Source of the DNA: Clostridia bacterium
GTDB taxonomy: Bacteria > Bacillota > Clostridia > TANB77 > CAG-465
Length of the DNA stretch: 64,000 nucleotides
Direction: 5' to 3'
Assembly (NCBI GenBank): GCA_028692955.1
Contig: JAQUWH010000002.1
Span: 62,001 to 126,000, forward strand
A model generated the notes under the pieces. That model worked only from the letters and a program-made list of their open reading frames with translations, had not been told where the DNA came from and did no database searches. Shown piece after piece: positions 16,608-25,622 of the stretch. The translations under genes were made by a program, and so were the position numbers. The stretch's first letter is position 1. Each line of letters opens with the position of its first letter.

Positions 16608-17795
16608 CTATTCTACTATTACATTCACTTTACCGTCTACAAAAGTTAAATTTAGTTTATCTTCTTTTTTTACATTTTTCTTAAATTTAACCACTACTCC
16701 CTCACTGTTGTGAGCTACATTATACCCTCTTGTTAATGTTTTAAGTGGGCTAAGTGCATCTAATTTTGAAATAGTTTGCATACATCTTGATTTATATCTT
16801 TCTATCTTCAAACGCAAGCTATTTTCTGCATTGCGAACATAACCATCAATCATCATTCTATGTCTATTCATAATATCAAGAGGTACTTTTTCTAATTTTG
16901 CAGCTTTTATTCTCTTAACATATTCACGTTTTCTAGTAATATAGTTTTGTATACCAATGATTGTTCTATTTTTGTCTATTGCTATTTTTTTTACAATATC
17001 TGTGTATTGAGGATAGACTAACTCTGCTGCTGCAGATGGCGTTGGAGCCCTTAAATCTGCTGCGAAATCGCATATTGTAAAATCTGTTTCATGTCCGACA
17101 GCAGATATGACTGGAATTTTTGATTCAAATATTTTTCTTGCCAAAGCTTCATCGTTAAAGCCAAATAAATCTTCAAATGAGCCTCCACCACGGGCAATAA
17201 TAATTACATCAACATTATTTAATGTGTTGAAGGTATCAATTCCTTCTATTACAGTTGATGCTACATTAACACCTTGAACTGCAGCAGGAAAAATAAGTAA
17301 ATTTGCATTAGGATAACGTCTAGTACTTACATTGATAATATCCTTAACAACCGCTCCTGTTTTAGAAGTTATAATTCCTACTCTATTTGGCAGGTAAGGT
17401 ATTTGTTTTTTATACTGTAAGTCAAAGAGACCTTCTTTAGTTAACTTGTCCTTTAATTGTTCATACGCTAAATACAGTTCTCCCAATCCTTCTGGTGTCA
17501 TTGTTCTAGCATAAATCTGATAAGCCCCATCACGTTCAAATACAGAAATTTGTCCAGTGATAACAACTTTCATTCCATCCGCTGGCTTAAACTTAATTAA
17601 ATTTGCAAAAGACTTAAACATAATACATTTTATCGTTGAAGTATCATCTTTTAGCGTAAAATACAAATGACCAGTATAATGTGCTTTAAAATTTGTTATT
17701 TCACCTTGTATTGTAACGTTGTTTAAGTAAGTATCATGATCAAATATCATTTTAATATATTTGTTAATTTCTGATACACTATATATCTTCCCCAT
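16608..17795 (-). CDS. xseA: Exodeoxyribonuclease VII large subunit
   Basis: About 395 residues. The N-terminal OB domain (VSEINKYIKMIF, VTIQGEITNFKAHYTGHLYFTLKD) is followed by the catalytic domain with the motifs RGGGSFEDLFGFND and AVGHETDFTICDFAADLRAPTPS. A shorter than usual coiled-coil tail ends in the GYNVAH segment. It degrades single-stranded DNA to oligonucleotides in both directions. The ATG at 17795 is chosen over a TTG one codon upstream. It begins 10 nt after nusB ends, giving an operon nusB-xseA-xseB. Confidence 0.95.
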   Translation of the reverse strand: MGKIYSVSEINKYIKMIFDHDTYLNNVTIQGEITNFKAHYTGHLYFTLKDDTSTIKCIMFKSFANLIKFKPADGMKVVITGQISVFERDGAYQIYARTMTPEGLGELYLAYEQLKDKLTKEGLFDLQYKKQIPYLPNRVGIITSKTGAVVKDIINVSTRRYPNANLLIFPAAVQGVNVASTVIEGIDTFNTLNNVDVIIIARGGGSFEDLFGFNDEALARKIFESKIPVISAVGHETDFTICDFAADLRAPTPSAAAELVYPQYTDIVKKIAIDKNRTIIGIQNYITRKREYVKRIKAAKLEKVPLDIMNRHRMMIDGYVRNAENSLRLKIERYKSRCMQTISKLDALSPLKTLTRGYNVAHNSEGVVVKFKKNVKKEDKLNLTFVDGKVNVIVE

Positions 17796-17805
17796 CAAAA
17801 ATCAC

Positions 17806-18207
17806 TCAACCTTCATTTTCAATTACTTTTGCTAGCACACCATTGACAAATGATTTTGAATCATTATTGCCATATGTTTTAGCAAGCTCTACAGCCTCAT
17901 TTGCAGAAACCTTTGGTGGTATATCTTTCATATACTTTATTTCATAAATAGCAAGTCTTAATATAGCCAAATCAATCTTTGATATTCTTTGAATTGTCCA
18001 ACTTTTAAGCTTAGATAAAATAATTTCATCAATTGTTGTTAAATTTTCTATCACACCTTTTAATACAGGTTCAATATATTCTTTTTCTTCTTCTTCATTT
18101 TCATTTTCAACATAGCAATATTCTAATATTTTATCAACTTCATTTTTTTGAAATTCTAATTGATAGATACATTTAAATGCGCTATCTCTTGCTTTTTTTC
18201 TTCCCAT
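17806..18207 (-). CDS. nusB: Transcription antitermination protein NusB
   Basis: 133 residues, all-helical NusB fold. It starts GRKKARDSAFKCIYQLEF and ends with the signature ELAKTYGNNDSKSFVNGVL. With NusE (S10) it binds boxA RNA and promotes antitermination of rRNA operons. It contains an acidic insert (NENEEEEKEY) near residue 35. It lies between the AmaP/DUF2273 genes and xseA, the common Firmicutes arrangement asp23-amaP-nusB-xseA-xseB. Confidence 0.95.
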   Translation of the reverse strand: MGRKKARDSAFKCIYQLEFQKNEVDKILEYCYVENENEEEEKEYIEPVLKGVIENLTTIDEIILSKLKSWTIQRISKIDLAILRLAIYEIKYMKDIPPKVSANEAVELAKTYGNNDSKSFVNGVLAKVIENEG

Positions 18208-18216
18208 GGTAAACTC

Positions 18217-18483
18217 CTACTTTTCATCGTCTTTTTTTTGATAATAATATACATTATCTTTGTATTCTTTGTTTTTTACAAAGTCAAACACATTCTTTAT
18301 TTTGCCTTCATTATCCTGTATTTTTTTACCAACAAATACTGCTAGCCCAATTAATGCAAGTAATACGACTGCTTTTGTAAGGAAGTCTACTATTCCTAGA
18401 GCATACAATATAACGACAATAATAACACATATAATTACATATTTATTTTTTACTACATATTCCCAAAAATCTTTCACTAACAC
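18217..18483 (-). CDS. Small membrane protein, DUF2273-like
   Basis: 88 residues with two hydrophobic segments (YVIICVIIVVILYALGIV and AVVLLALIGLAVFVG) and a charged C-terminal tail. Small two-helix DUF2273 proteins regularly accompany amaP and asp23 in Firmicutes. Position and topology support this, although I cannot confirm the domain without a search. It lies 7 nt downstream of amaP. Confidence 0.65.
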   Translation of the reverse strand: MLVKDFWEYVVKNKYVIICVIIVVILYALGIVDFLTKAVVLLALIGLAVFVGKKIQDNEGKIKNVFDFVKNKEYKDNVYYYQKKDDEK

Positions 18484-18490
18484 TCACATC

Positions 18491-19027
18491 CTATTTCTTT
18501 TGAGGCTCCATATATACGCCTCTTATTTTAATATTTGCTTCTTTTATTTCTACTGTTGTTTGCTTTAATACACTTGTTTTTATATTCTCTTGTAGTTTTG
18601 CGGTAAGTGTTGGAACTACTGTATCTGGTAAAATCATGGTGTAAATATTAGCAATAACACCTGTTTCACTTACACTAATTTCAGCTCTTACATTTTTCAG
18701 TTCTGCGTAACTTTTTGTCACACCTAATATGATGCTTTCAAAAGTATCTCTTGTAATATATACAGTACCTTTTTCTGTTTTAATAGCTAGTCCACTTTTC
18801 ATATCATCAGAATTTTCAGCATTTGAAAATACGCCTACAAGTCCTAGTAAAGCAAAGATAGCTCCAATTACTAAAAATAATATTTTATTTCCTACTAATA
18901 CACTAACCACTGGATTAAATATATTAGCTACTTTAATCATTTCAGTTGACATTAAAATTAATATCACTGAAAGAGCAATGATGATGATAGAAAATAAAAC
19001 TAATAAAAATTTTTCAAAACCTTTCAT
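18491..19027 (-). CDS. amaP: Alkaline shock response membrane anchor protein AmaP
   Basis: 178 residues. Two N-terminal membrane helices (about 6-28 and 48-66) are followed by a cytoplasmic Asp23-like region (GTVYITRDTFESIILGVTKSY). In Staphylococcus, AmaP anchors Asp23 at the membrane. The neighbouring gene encodes an Asp23-family protein, which supports the same partnership here. Its start is 64 nt after the asp23 stop, and the spacer contains a hairpin, so expression may be partly uncoupled from asp23. Confidence 0.88.
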   Translation of the reverse strand: MKGFEKFLLVLFSIIIIALSVILILMSTEMIKVANIFNPVVSVLVGNKILFLVIGAIFALLGLVGVFSNAENSDDMKSGLAIKTEKGTVYITRDTFESIILGVTKSYAELKNVRAEISVSETGVIANIYTMILPDTVVPTLTAKLQENIKTSVLKQTTVEIKEANIKIRGVYMEPQKK

Positions 19028-19052
19028 ATAAATTCTCCCCCAAAATATACTT

Positions 19053-19080
19053 AAAAGCCCAAACGAAAATATTTGGGCTA
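19053..19080 (-). terminator. Attenuator-like hairpin between asp23 and amaP
   Basis: On the minus strand AGCCCAAA pairs with TTTGGGCT over an 8-nt loop and is followed by TTTTAAG. The short U-tract suggests partial termination, which would give more Asp23 than AmaP. Confidence 0.6.
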
Positions 19081-19091
19081 AAAGCTTACTA

Positions 19092-19532
19092 TTATTCTTC
19101 TGTATCTACAATAACTTTTTCATCTTTATCAAAAGTAATGCCTTGAACATTAATATTAACACTTGCAACTTCAAGACCAGTCATGCTTTCAACTGCATTT
19201 TTTACTGAATTTTGTGCTGCCCAAGCAATATCAGGAATTCTAACACCATATTTTACATTAACATATAAATCAATAGTTACTTTTTTTCCTTCAAGACTTA
19301 TTTTTACACCTTTAGAATATTTCTTGCTAGAACCAAGAATTTGGTTGATTCCATCAACAAACCCTAATGTCATTCCTGCAATACCTTCTACTTCAGATGC
19401 AGCAAGACCTGCTATAATACCGATAACATCTTCAGATATATTTAAGTTAGTAGCTATTTCTACATTAGCTTCTACTGCCTCATTTTTTTCTTCTGGCACA
19501 ATTACTTCTTCTTTTAATTTTTTTTCACTCAT
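19092..19532 (-). CDS. Asp23/Gls24 family envelope stress protein
   Basis: 146 residues. An acidic N-terminal tail precedes the Asp23 domain: ISEDVIGIIAGLAASEVEGIAGM, VKISLEGKKVTIDLYVNVKYGVRIPDIAWAAQ, and the final VNINVQGITF. It is a cytoplasmic protein that forms membrane-associated networks under envelope stress. It heads the run asp23-amaP-DUF2273-nusB-xseA-xseB. About 170 nt without genes separates it from the next upstream gene, and I see no clear promoter there. Confidence 0.93.
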   Translation of the reverse strand: MSEKKLKEEVIVPEEKNEAVEANVEIATNLNISEDVIGIIAGLAASEVEGIAGMTLGFVDGINQILGSSKKYSKGVKISLEGKKVTIDLYVNVKYGVRIPDIAWAAQNSVKNAVESMTGLEVASVNINVQGITFDKDEKVIVDTEE

Positions 19533-19704
19533 ATGAATCCTCCTATTAAATGGTAAACCATTTTATTTACATTTATATTATAACCCAATTTATAGAAAAA
19601 GTCACGTTTTTTCACAAAAGTTTCATAAAAATGGAAAATAAAAATAATACATATAACAAAATATTATATGTATTAAAATAAAAGAAAATATATTAGCATT
19701 CCAG

Positions 19705-20136
19705 TTATAAGTTGAGAGTCTCTTTTTTGACTACTCCTGAGGTGTTGATGTAATAATCATGTGCACTAATAATCGATGCTGTATCTTTCTTAATATCAAA
19801 TATGTCATAACAGTTAATCACATAACCAATGGCTTCATTAATATCTAAATATTCATTAACTTTATCAACGAACTCCTGCTTACCATTGACAACAAATACA
19901 AAAGTCTCATTGTTGTAATCATGTGTTATTTTTTCATTTAACCATTCTGTATAAAAAGACTTATCATTAATTTTTTTGTAAAATCTTGAAATGATATTTT
20001 TTAATTTTCTTTTTTCACTCTTTTCATTTATATAAATAACCTTCACATCTTTTAATTCATTATTAATAAAACTATTAGATATGATATAAGCATGTGTAGA
20101 ATTTACTGTAAAACAACATAATTTAATTTTATTCAT
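19705..20136 (-). CDS. Hypothetical protein, 143 residues
   Basis: No family recognised. ATG at 20136 has GAGGGGG eight bases upstream. A 12-codon in-frame extension exists but would include the binding site. Product starts MNKIKLCCFTVNSTHAYIIS and is soluble, with alternating charged and hydrophobic segments and a possible alpha/beta fold (DVKVIYINEKSEKRK, ETFVFVVNGKQEFVDKVNEY). The rhythm of a beta strand followed by an acidic helix is reminiscent of small DUFs in sporulation loci, and it lies divergent from spoIIR. A functional link is only a guess from position. Confidence 0.55.
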   Translation of the reverse strand: MNKIKLCCFTVNSTHAYIISNSFINNELKDVKVIYINEKSEKRKLKNIISRFYKKINDKSFYTEWLNEKITHDYNNETFVFVVNGKQEFVDKVNEYLDINEAIGYVINCYDIFDIKKDTASIISAHDYYINTSGVVKKETLNL

Positions 20137-20361
20137 CCTTTGTTCCCCCTCTTTATACTCTAATTTTAGCATCCACGTTCCTTAAAGTCAATGAAAATTT
20201 TTAGCTAGTTTTGTACTGTTTTGTAGAAACATATACCTTATTCACGACATAATTTTCATTACTACAAAAAGTGATAGGAAACAAATTTATCAGACAAAAA
20301 TTGCACCCTCTTTTTGGTATTTTTTTGAAAATATGATAAATACTATTCTTAGGTGATCAAA

Positions 20362-20982
20362 GTGGGAAATAAAAAAATAAATAAGGTAACAATCATTGCC
20401 ATTTTTTCTTTTGTAGTTTTAAATATTTATTTAGGGATAAAAATTTATTTAAAAGTAAATAATGACAATTCTATTGTTAGATTACATGTCGTTGCCAATA
20501 GTAATAGTGTATCTGATCAAATAGAAAAATTAAAAATTCATTCTAAAATACAAGATTATTTAAATGCTTTAGTAGTAAATGACACGCAGGATATGATGAA
20601 TACATTAAAAAATAACTCAAATGAAATACTTGAAATTGTAGATACCACCCTCAAAGAAGATAATATAGATTATTATTCTTATATGAAAATTGGAAAAATA
20701 AAATATGATAAAAAAGAAAGTATTTTAATTGATATGCCAGAAGGTTCCTATGAAAGTATGCAAATTATTCTAGGTAAGGGGGACGGGAAAAATATATGGT
20801 CATTTATCTTTCCAAAGGAAGAGAATATAGAAAAGATTGAAAATTTTAATACAATACTGCCAAATCTTTCTAATATCTATGAAGATGATATAGAAAAAGA
20901 GCAAGCAGAAGAAATAACATATCAATTCAAAAGTTTGGAAATTTTAAATCAGATTAAAAATAAAATAAAAAGTATCTTATAA
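20362..20982 (+). CDS. spoIIR: Stage II sporulation protein R
   Basis: About 206 residues. One N-terminal membrane/signal helix (VTIIAIFSFVVLNIYLGI) is followed by the SpoIIR core IVRLHVVANSNS and the signature DMPEGSYESMQIILGKGDGKNIWSFIFP. SpoIIR is secreted from the forespore and triggers SpoIIGA to cleave pro-sigma-E in the mother cell. The product is a little shorter than B. subtilis SpoIIR, which has a cysteine-containing tail absent here. AGGTGA lies 5 nt before the GTG at 20362; another GTG at 20353 overlaps it. This is the best single marker of spore formation in the window. Confidence 0.88.
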   Translation: MGNKKINKVTIIAIFSFVVLNIYLGIKIYLKVNNDNSIVRLHVVANSNSVSDQIEKLKIHSKIQDYLNALVVNDTQDMMNTLKNNSNEILEIVDTTLKEDNIDYYSYMKIGKIKYDKKESILIDMPEGSYESMQIILGKGDGKNIWSFIFPKEENIEKIENFNTILPNLSNIYEDDIEKEQAEEITYQFKSLEILNQIKNKIKSIL

Positions 20983-20986
20983 TACT

Positions 20987-21027
20987 GCAAGAGTAGAGTT
21001 CAATATTATTTTCAACTCTACTCTTGC
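20987..21027 (+). terminator. Terminator hairpin of spoIIR
   Basis: GCAAGAGTAGAGTT (20987-21000) pairs perfectly with AACTCTACTCTTGC (21014-21027), directly after the stop. The tail CGTATTTTC is only moderately T-rich. Confidence 0.75.
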
Positions 21028-21070
21028 CGTATTTTCTCTACTAATTTTTTACTAGCATCTAAAAATGATA

Positions 21071-21091
21071 CATTAAGCTTTCAGCTTAATG
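21071..21091 (-). terminator. Terminator of the alaS-HIT transcript
   Basis: CATTAAGCT pairs with AGCTTAATG over a 3-nt loop. On the minus strand it is followed by TATCATTTTTA. It lies 13 nt after the HIT gene stop. Confidence 0.7.
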
Positions 21092-21103
21092 TGCCTCTCT
21101 TCG

Positions 21104-21454
21104 TTATTCTTTAATTAATTTAGCCCCTAAGTGCCTTCCACCAAGTAAGTGAAAATGTAAGTGATGAATTACTTGTCCACCATTTTCTCCACAATTGTTA
21201 ATCACTCTATAGCCTTCTTCTGCTATTCCACACATTTTTGCTATTTCTTTGATTGCTTTCATACATTCCATTACATATACTTCATTACTTGCATCTACAC
21301 AATTAATACTTTCAATATGTATTTTTGGTATAATAAGTATATGTACAGGGGCAACTGGATGTATATCATAAAAAGCATATACATACTCATTTTCATATAC
21401 CTTTTTACTTTGAACATCGCCTTTAATTATCTTACAAAATAAACAGTTTTCCAT
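21104..21454 (-). CDS. HIT family protein (histidine triad nucleotide hydrolase)
   Basis: 116 residues. CLFCKIIKGDVQSKKVYEN at the N-terminus and the histidine triad HLHFHLLGG near residues 97-105 identify the HINT branch, purine nucleoside phosphoramidase-type hydrolases. Length is normal. It lies 14 nt downstream of alaS. A link to aminoacyl-adenylate clean-up is known for human HINT1 and is only suggested here by adjacency. Confidence 0.92.
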   Translation of the reverse strand: MENCLFCKIIKGDVQSKKVYENEYVYAFYDIHPVAPVHILIIPKIHIESINCVDASNEVYVMECMKAIKEIAKMCGIAEEGYRVINNCGENGGQVIHHLHFHLLGGRHLGAKLIKE

Positions 21455-21468
21455 TTTACTATCTCCTA

Positions 21469-23226
21469 TTACTCATCAATAAATATAGCTTTAATTCTTC
21501 TTACACCACTTGCAGCAGATTCTTCTTTTATTATTTTGATATGCTTCAACATAGAAGTATTCTCAACATGAGGTCCACCACAAATTTCTTTTGAAAAATT
21601 TTCAATAGTATATACTTTTACATTCTCGCCATACTTGCTATCAAATACTCCTCTTGCACCAGCATCTCTTGCTTTATCCAGTGGCATCTCTTCACAGGTA
21701 ACTGCTAGCTTATTATCAATTTGTTCATTGACCATTTTTTCAATTTCATCTAATGTTTCTCTTTGTACCTTTTCGGGATGTGAAAAATCAAACCTTATTC
21801 TCTCAGAAGTAATATTAGAGCCTTTTTGATCAACATGACCACCAAGAATTCTATTCAACGATTCAAGTATTAAATGTGCCGCCGTATGATACGCAACGGT
21901 TACTTTGCTATGATCAGCAAGACCACCTTTAAAAGTTCCAGCAGCATCTTGACGTGATTTGTTTTGATGCTCTTCAAATAATCTTTTGTAACCTTCCATA
22001 TCAACGTCTAATCCGTTTTCTTTAGCAAGTTCTGCAGTAACCTCGGGTGGGAATCCAAAGGTATCATATAGCCTAAATAAGTTATGACCATCCATGATAG
22101 TACTACTTTCCTCATTTAATTTAAGTAAAATTTTACCAAATTCTTTTTCACCTTTAATAAGCGTATTCATAAATCTATTTTTTTCTTTTTTAATTTGTTC
22201 AATCACAATATCTTTATTAGATATTAGTTCTGGATACATATCACTGATACTTAAGACTAACGTATCACATACTTCTGTAATTTTATCTATATCAAATTCA
22301 ATCTTTCTCATATGGCGAATTGCTCTACGAATTAATCTTCTTAAGATATATCCTTGCCCTACATTACTTGGTGATACACCATCGCAAATTAACAAAGAAG
22401 AAGTTCTCATATGATCTGCGATAATCCTCAAGGATGCATCATTGGGGTTAACGGAAAGTTCTTTTACTTTATCAATAATTGGCATAAATAATTCTGTTTC
22501 AAATACGTTGTTTTTTCCTTGTAGTAAAAACAGTATTCTCTCAAGTCCCATACCAGTATCAACATTCTTCTTTTTTAAAGGTTCAAGTGTTCCATCTTCT
22601 TTTTTGTTGTATTCCATAAATACATTATTCCATATTTCAACATACTTTCCACAATCACATGATGGATTACAGTTATCCGAACATGGTTTTGCACCAGTAT
22701 CATAAAAAATTTCAGTATCTGGACCACATGGGCCAAATTCTTGTCCCCACCAGTTGTCATCCTTACCAAAAAAGTAAATTCTCTCCTTTGGAATTCCACA
22801 CTCCTGCCAAGAGTTTGCAGCTTCTAAATCTCTTGGTGTATTTTCATCACCTTCAAAACAAGTAACGGATATTTTTTCTACTGGTATATTCAACACTTTC
22901 GTTAATAATTCATAACTATACCTGATAGAATCTTGCTTAAAGTAATCACCTAAAGACCAGTTACCAAGCATTTCAAAGAACGTTAAATGTCTATTATCGC
23001 CTACTTCATCGATATCATTGGTTCTAACACATTTTTGATAATCCGTAAGTCTCGTTCCACCTGGATGTTTTTCGCCCTTTAGGTATGGTACTAATGGTTG
23101 CATACCAGCAGTTGTAAATAACACAGTTGGATCATTTTCTGGTACAAGTGGCGCACCAGATATTACCGTATGTCCCTTTGATTTAAAAAAATCTAAATAT
23201 CTATTTCTTAATTCTAGTCCCTTCAT
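21469..23226 (-). CDS. alaS: Alanine--tRNA ligase, short form without C-Ala domain
   Basis: 585 residues against about 870 for typical bacterial AlaRS. The catalytic domain begins with FFKSKGHTVISGAPLVP and FTTAGMQPLVPYL and includes FEMLGNWSLGDYF and GMGLERILF. The tRNA-recognition helices follow. The editing domain keeps HTAAH (about 450) and CGGPH near the C-terminus, so misacyl-tRNA hydrolysis is likely intact. The protein stops right after this domain, so the oligomerisation/C-Ala module is absent. The region between middle and editing domains is compressed to FKGGLADHS. The stop is clean and followed 14 nt later by the HIT gene, so this looks like a natural short form and not a truncation. 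Confidence 0.93.
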   Translation of the reverse strand: MKGLELRNRYLDFFKSKGHTVISGAPLVPENDPTVLFTTAGMQPLVPYLKGEKHPGGTRLTDYQKCVRTNDIDEVGDNRHLTFFEMLGNWSLGDYFKQDSIRYSYELLTKVLNIPVEKISVTCFEGDENTPRDLEAANSWQECGIPKERIYFFGKDDNWWGQEFGPCGPDTEIFYDTGAKPCSDNCNPSCDCGKYVEIWNNVFMEYNKKEDGTLEPLKKKNVDTGMGLERILFLLQGKNNVFETELFMPIIDKVKELSVNPNDASLRIIADHMRTSSLLICDGVSPSNVGQGYILRRLIRRAIRHMRKIEFDIDKITEVCDTLVLSISDMYPELISNKDIVIEQIKKEKNRFMNTLIKGEKEFGKILLKLNEESSTIMDGHNLFRLYDTFGFPPEVTAELAKENGLDVDMEGYKRLFEEHQNKSRQDAAGTFKGGLADHSKVTVAYHTAAHLILESLNRILGGHVDQKGSNITSERIRFDFSHPEKVQRETLDEIEKMVNEQIDNKLAVTCEEMPLDKARDAGARGVFDSKYGENVKVYTIENFSKEICGGPHVENTSMLKHIKIIKEESAASGVRRIKAIFIDE

Positions 23227-23328
23227 CTTATTTCCTCTTTCCTATTCTTTTGATTAACTTCAACAATTATACCAAAAAAGCGTATCATAGTCAATGAAAT
23301 ATTTTAAATATGATATACTGTATCTACA

Positions 23329-23934
23329 TTAATCAGTTATGTTAGAAACATATATCTGAAGAAAACCTATATCTTCTTGAAAATCATATTTTATAAACAC
23401 AGTATGATTACTTCCATGATATTCTAGCTCTTTAAATTTTTCTGTTTGAAAGGAAATATAACAAGAATTAGCTTTTTCCTCGTTTAATTCATTATCTTTT
23501 ACTTTGTAATTTAACTTCAAAAGAACAAGGTAATTGCCTATAGGAATCGTATCTAAATTAATACTATCGATTGATTGAAATGTCATGCTATCATTATTTT
23601 TGCTGATATCATAAAATATATCATACTTCATCTCATCTGCAATTCCTTTTAAACAAACCTCAAAATAAACGTCACTCATGCTTTGTACATTGCAATCCAT
23701 TAACACATGTTTTACATCACTGAATTCTCCTTGTAATGTTAAATAATTTTCAGTAATTGCATATCTTAATAAATTAGCGCTATAACTAATATTGCTATAT
23801 TTTTTAATGTCATATTCATTCAAATCATTTGAGTCTATAACATTTGCGTCTCCTTCATTTTTAATAACAAATATTCTAAAAAACAGTAATATAATTAAAA
23901 TCAAGAAGACACTTATCACTATGATTTTTTTCAT
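23329..23934 (-). CDS. Hypothetical membrane-anchored extracytoplasmic protein, 201 residues
   Basis: An N-terminal segment (IIVISVFLILIILLFFRIF) is a signal anchor. The remainder is polar and predicted beta-rich (LRYAITENYLTLQGEFSD, NYLVLLKLNYKVKDN), without cysteine-based lipobox. No family is recognised. It lies between alaS and another membrane-anchored hypothetical gene on the same strand, with 102 nt to alaS. It may be an envelope protein. Confidence 0.55.
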   Translation of the reverse strand: MKKIIVISVFLILIILLFFRIFVIKNEGDANVIDSNDLNEYDIKKYSNISYSANLLRYAITENYLTLQGEFSDVKHVLMDCNVQSMSDVYFEVCLKGIADEMKYDIFYDISKNNDSMTFQSIDSINLDTIPIGNYLVLLKLNYKVKDNELNEEKANSCYISFQTEKFKELEYHGSNHTVFIKYDFQEDIGFLQIYVSNITD

Positions 23935-24006
23935 TGTTTAAGCACCTCCTATTATTATTTTACAGTAAGAGTATGTTAAATAAATGAAAAAGTTGTGAAA
24001 TGAAAA

Positions 24007-24036
24007 GAAAAAAACTAATCACAATCTATGATTAGT
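24007..24036 (-). terminator. Terminator of the 237-residue membrane protein gene
   Basis: On the minus strand ACTAATCA pairs with TGATTAGT over a 7-nt loop and is followed by TTTTTTC. Confidence 0.88.
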
Positions 24037-24046
24037 CTTAATTTTC

Positions 24047-24760
24047 TTATTGACTTATTGTTACAATTTTAGCAGCAAGTACTTTTGCCTCGTTTAATAA
24101 TTCGTTATACTTATTAGCAAGTTCAGTTGTTGTAAATTCTATCATTTGATCATTAACTTTCCAATTATTTTTATTATCTGATAAATAATTTAGAATTTCT
24201 AATAATTTATTTAAATACTCATTATTAGCGGAAATAACTTTTACATTTTTTTCTGAATTTTCTGTTAAATCCACTATTTGATAATATAATGAAGAATATT
24301 TTTCGTTTAATTCGGCAGTTTTAGCCTTCTTTATTTTATATTCATCACTTGCAAGGTCAATTATTTTAGTTTTAGCTTCTTCTCCCGCTTTTGTAATACT
24401 TTCAAGTTTAGCCTTCTGGTCCTTAAATTCCGGTCCTGTAGCTGATATATTAGCGGCTGTCAACATATTTTCAAGCCCAGTGTCTTGGTATGTATTTGTA
24501 ATATTATCCAGTGTAGCATAATATTCTTTTAAATGTTCTTTTAAAGCTTTTTCTACTTTAGCATATTCGCCTTTTGTCTTTATTTCCATATCAACAGTAG
24601 TGGAACTGTTTATTTCATCTATTTGACCAAATAATATCTGTTTTTGTATTCCACTGTTTACTATATTAAATACAACAATACCTATTGCAACTAAAACTAT
24701 AAAAGCAACTATTGCTATTAATACAATTAATTTAACATTTGATTTTTTTTGATTTTCCAT
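24047..24760 (-). CDS. Hypothetical membrane-anchored coiled-coil protein, 237 residues
   Basis: Residues about 9-33 (VKLIVLIAIVAFIVLVAIGIV) form a signal anchor. The rest is predicted helical with lysine/glutamate-rich heptads (YAKVEKALKEHLKEYYATL, AELNEKYSSLYYQIVDL) and no enzyme motif. It is the last gene of a minus-strand series from ligA and is followed by a strong terminator. Unknown function. The topology is that of a single-pass protein with a large extracellular helical domain. Confidence 0.55.
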   Translation of the reverse strand: MENQKKSNVKLIVLIAIVAFIVLVAIGIVVFNIVNSGIQKQILFGQIDEINSSTTVDMEIKTKGEYAKVEKALKEHLKEYYATLDNITNTYQDTGLENMLTAANISATGPEFKDQKAKLESITKAGEEAKTKIIDLASDEYKIKKAKTAELNEKYSSLYYQIVDLTENSEKNVKVISANNEYLNKLLEILNYLSDNKNNWKVNDQMIEFTTTELANKYNELLNEAKVLAAKIVTISQ

Positions 24761-24790
24761 ATTTTTTCTCCTATAACATTTTATAAATTA

Positions 24791-25603
24791 TCAATTATAC
24801 TTACGCATATAATTCTCATATAACACAATACCTGTAGAAATTCCTACATTAAGAGACTCCGCTGAATCACTCATCTCTATTTTTATCAATTCATCACAGT
24901 TGCTTTCCAGTAATTTACTTATGCCATTTGCTTCGTTGCCAAACACAAATATCTTTTTTAAATCTAAATTCATCTCTTTTAGTTTATTATTAGTAGCAAG
25001 ACTTGTTCCTATTAGTTTATGGCCATATTTCTTTAAATTTGAAATATTTTCTTCATTAATATAAATTACTTTTTGCCTTAAAATGGAACCCATCGTAGAG
25101 CGTAAAACTTTTGGAGAATAAACATCCACAGTACCTTCCATACATAGAATTGTTTTAATATGAAAAGCATCACAAGTCCTAACAATCGTTCCCAAATTTC
25201 CTGCATCTTGTACTTTATCAAGTAAAATTAAATCCTTTTCATTTTGCAATGATTCTATTAAATCATAATCAAACATTTTCAAAACTACTAATACACCTTG
25301 TGTATTAACCGTATCTGTTAAAGTTTCAAATACTTCTGCACTAATATTTAGAATACTAATTTCATCATTATTTTCCATTACTTGTATCGTGCTTAAAAGC
25401 CTGTTCCCACCATTTATCATACTTAAAATCTCATCAGAATAAGCGATAAACAAAATGTTTATCGCTCTATTTGAACTTATAACTTCCTCTACTACTTTAA
25501 CTCCCTCTAAATAGAAACATTCATATTTCTGTCTGAATTTTTTCTCATTTAAAGACTTGATAAATTTTACTTTTTCATTCGATTTACTTGTTATAATTTC
25601 CAT
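24791..25603 (-). CDS. TrmH/SpoU family RNA 2'-O-methyltransferase
   Basis: 270 residues. The N-terminal substrate-binding domain (KVKFIKSLNEKKFRQKYECF, LEGVKVVEEV) is followed by the SPOUT knot with its three motifs: LDKVQDAGNLGTIVRT, FVFGNEANGIS and IEMSDSAESLNVGIS. It resembles the YsgA/RlmB-like group that methylates ribose in 23S rRNA, but the exact site cannot be read from sequence. It lies 19 nt after the foldase gene. Confidence 0.9.
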   Translation of the reverse strand: MEIITSKSNEKVKFIKSLNEKKFRQKYECFYLEGVKVVEEVISSNRAINILFIAYSDEILSMINGGNRLLSTIQVMENNDEISILNISAEVFETLTDTVNTQGVLVVLKMFDYDLIESLQNEKDLILLDKVQDAGNLGTIVRTCDAFHIKTILCMEGTVDVYSPKVLRSTMGSILRQKVIYINEENISNLKKYGHKLIGTSLATNNKLKEMNLDLKKIFVFGNEANGISKLLESNCDELIKIEMSDSAESLNVGISTGIVLYENYMRKYN

Positions 25604-25622
25604 TACTTGCTCCTAATTTAAA

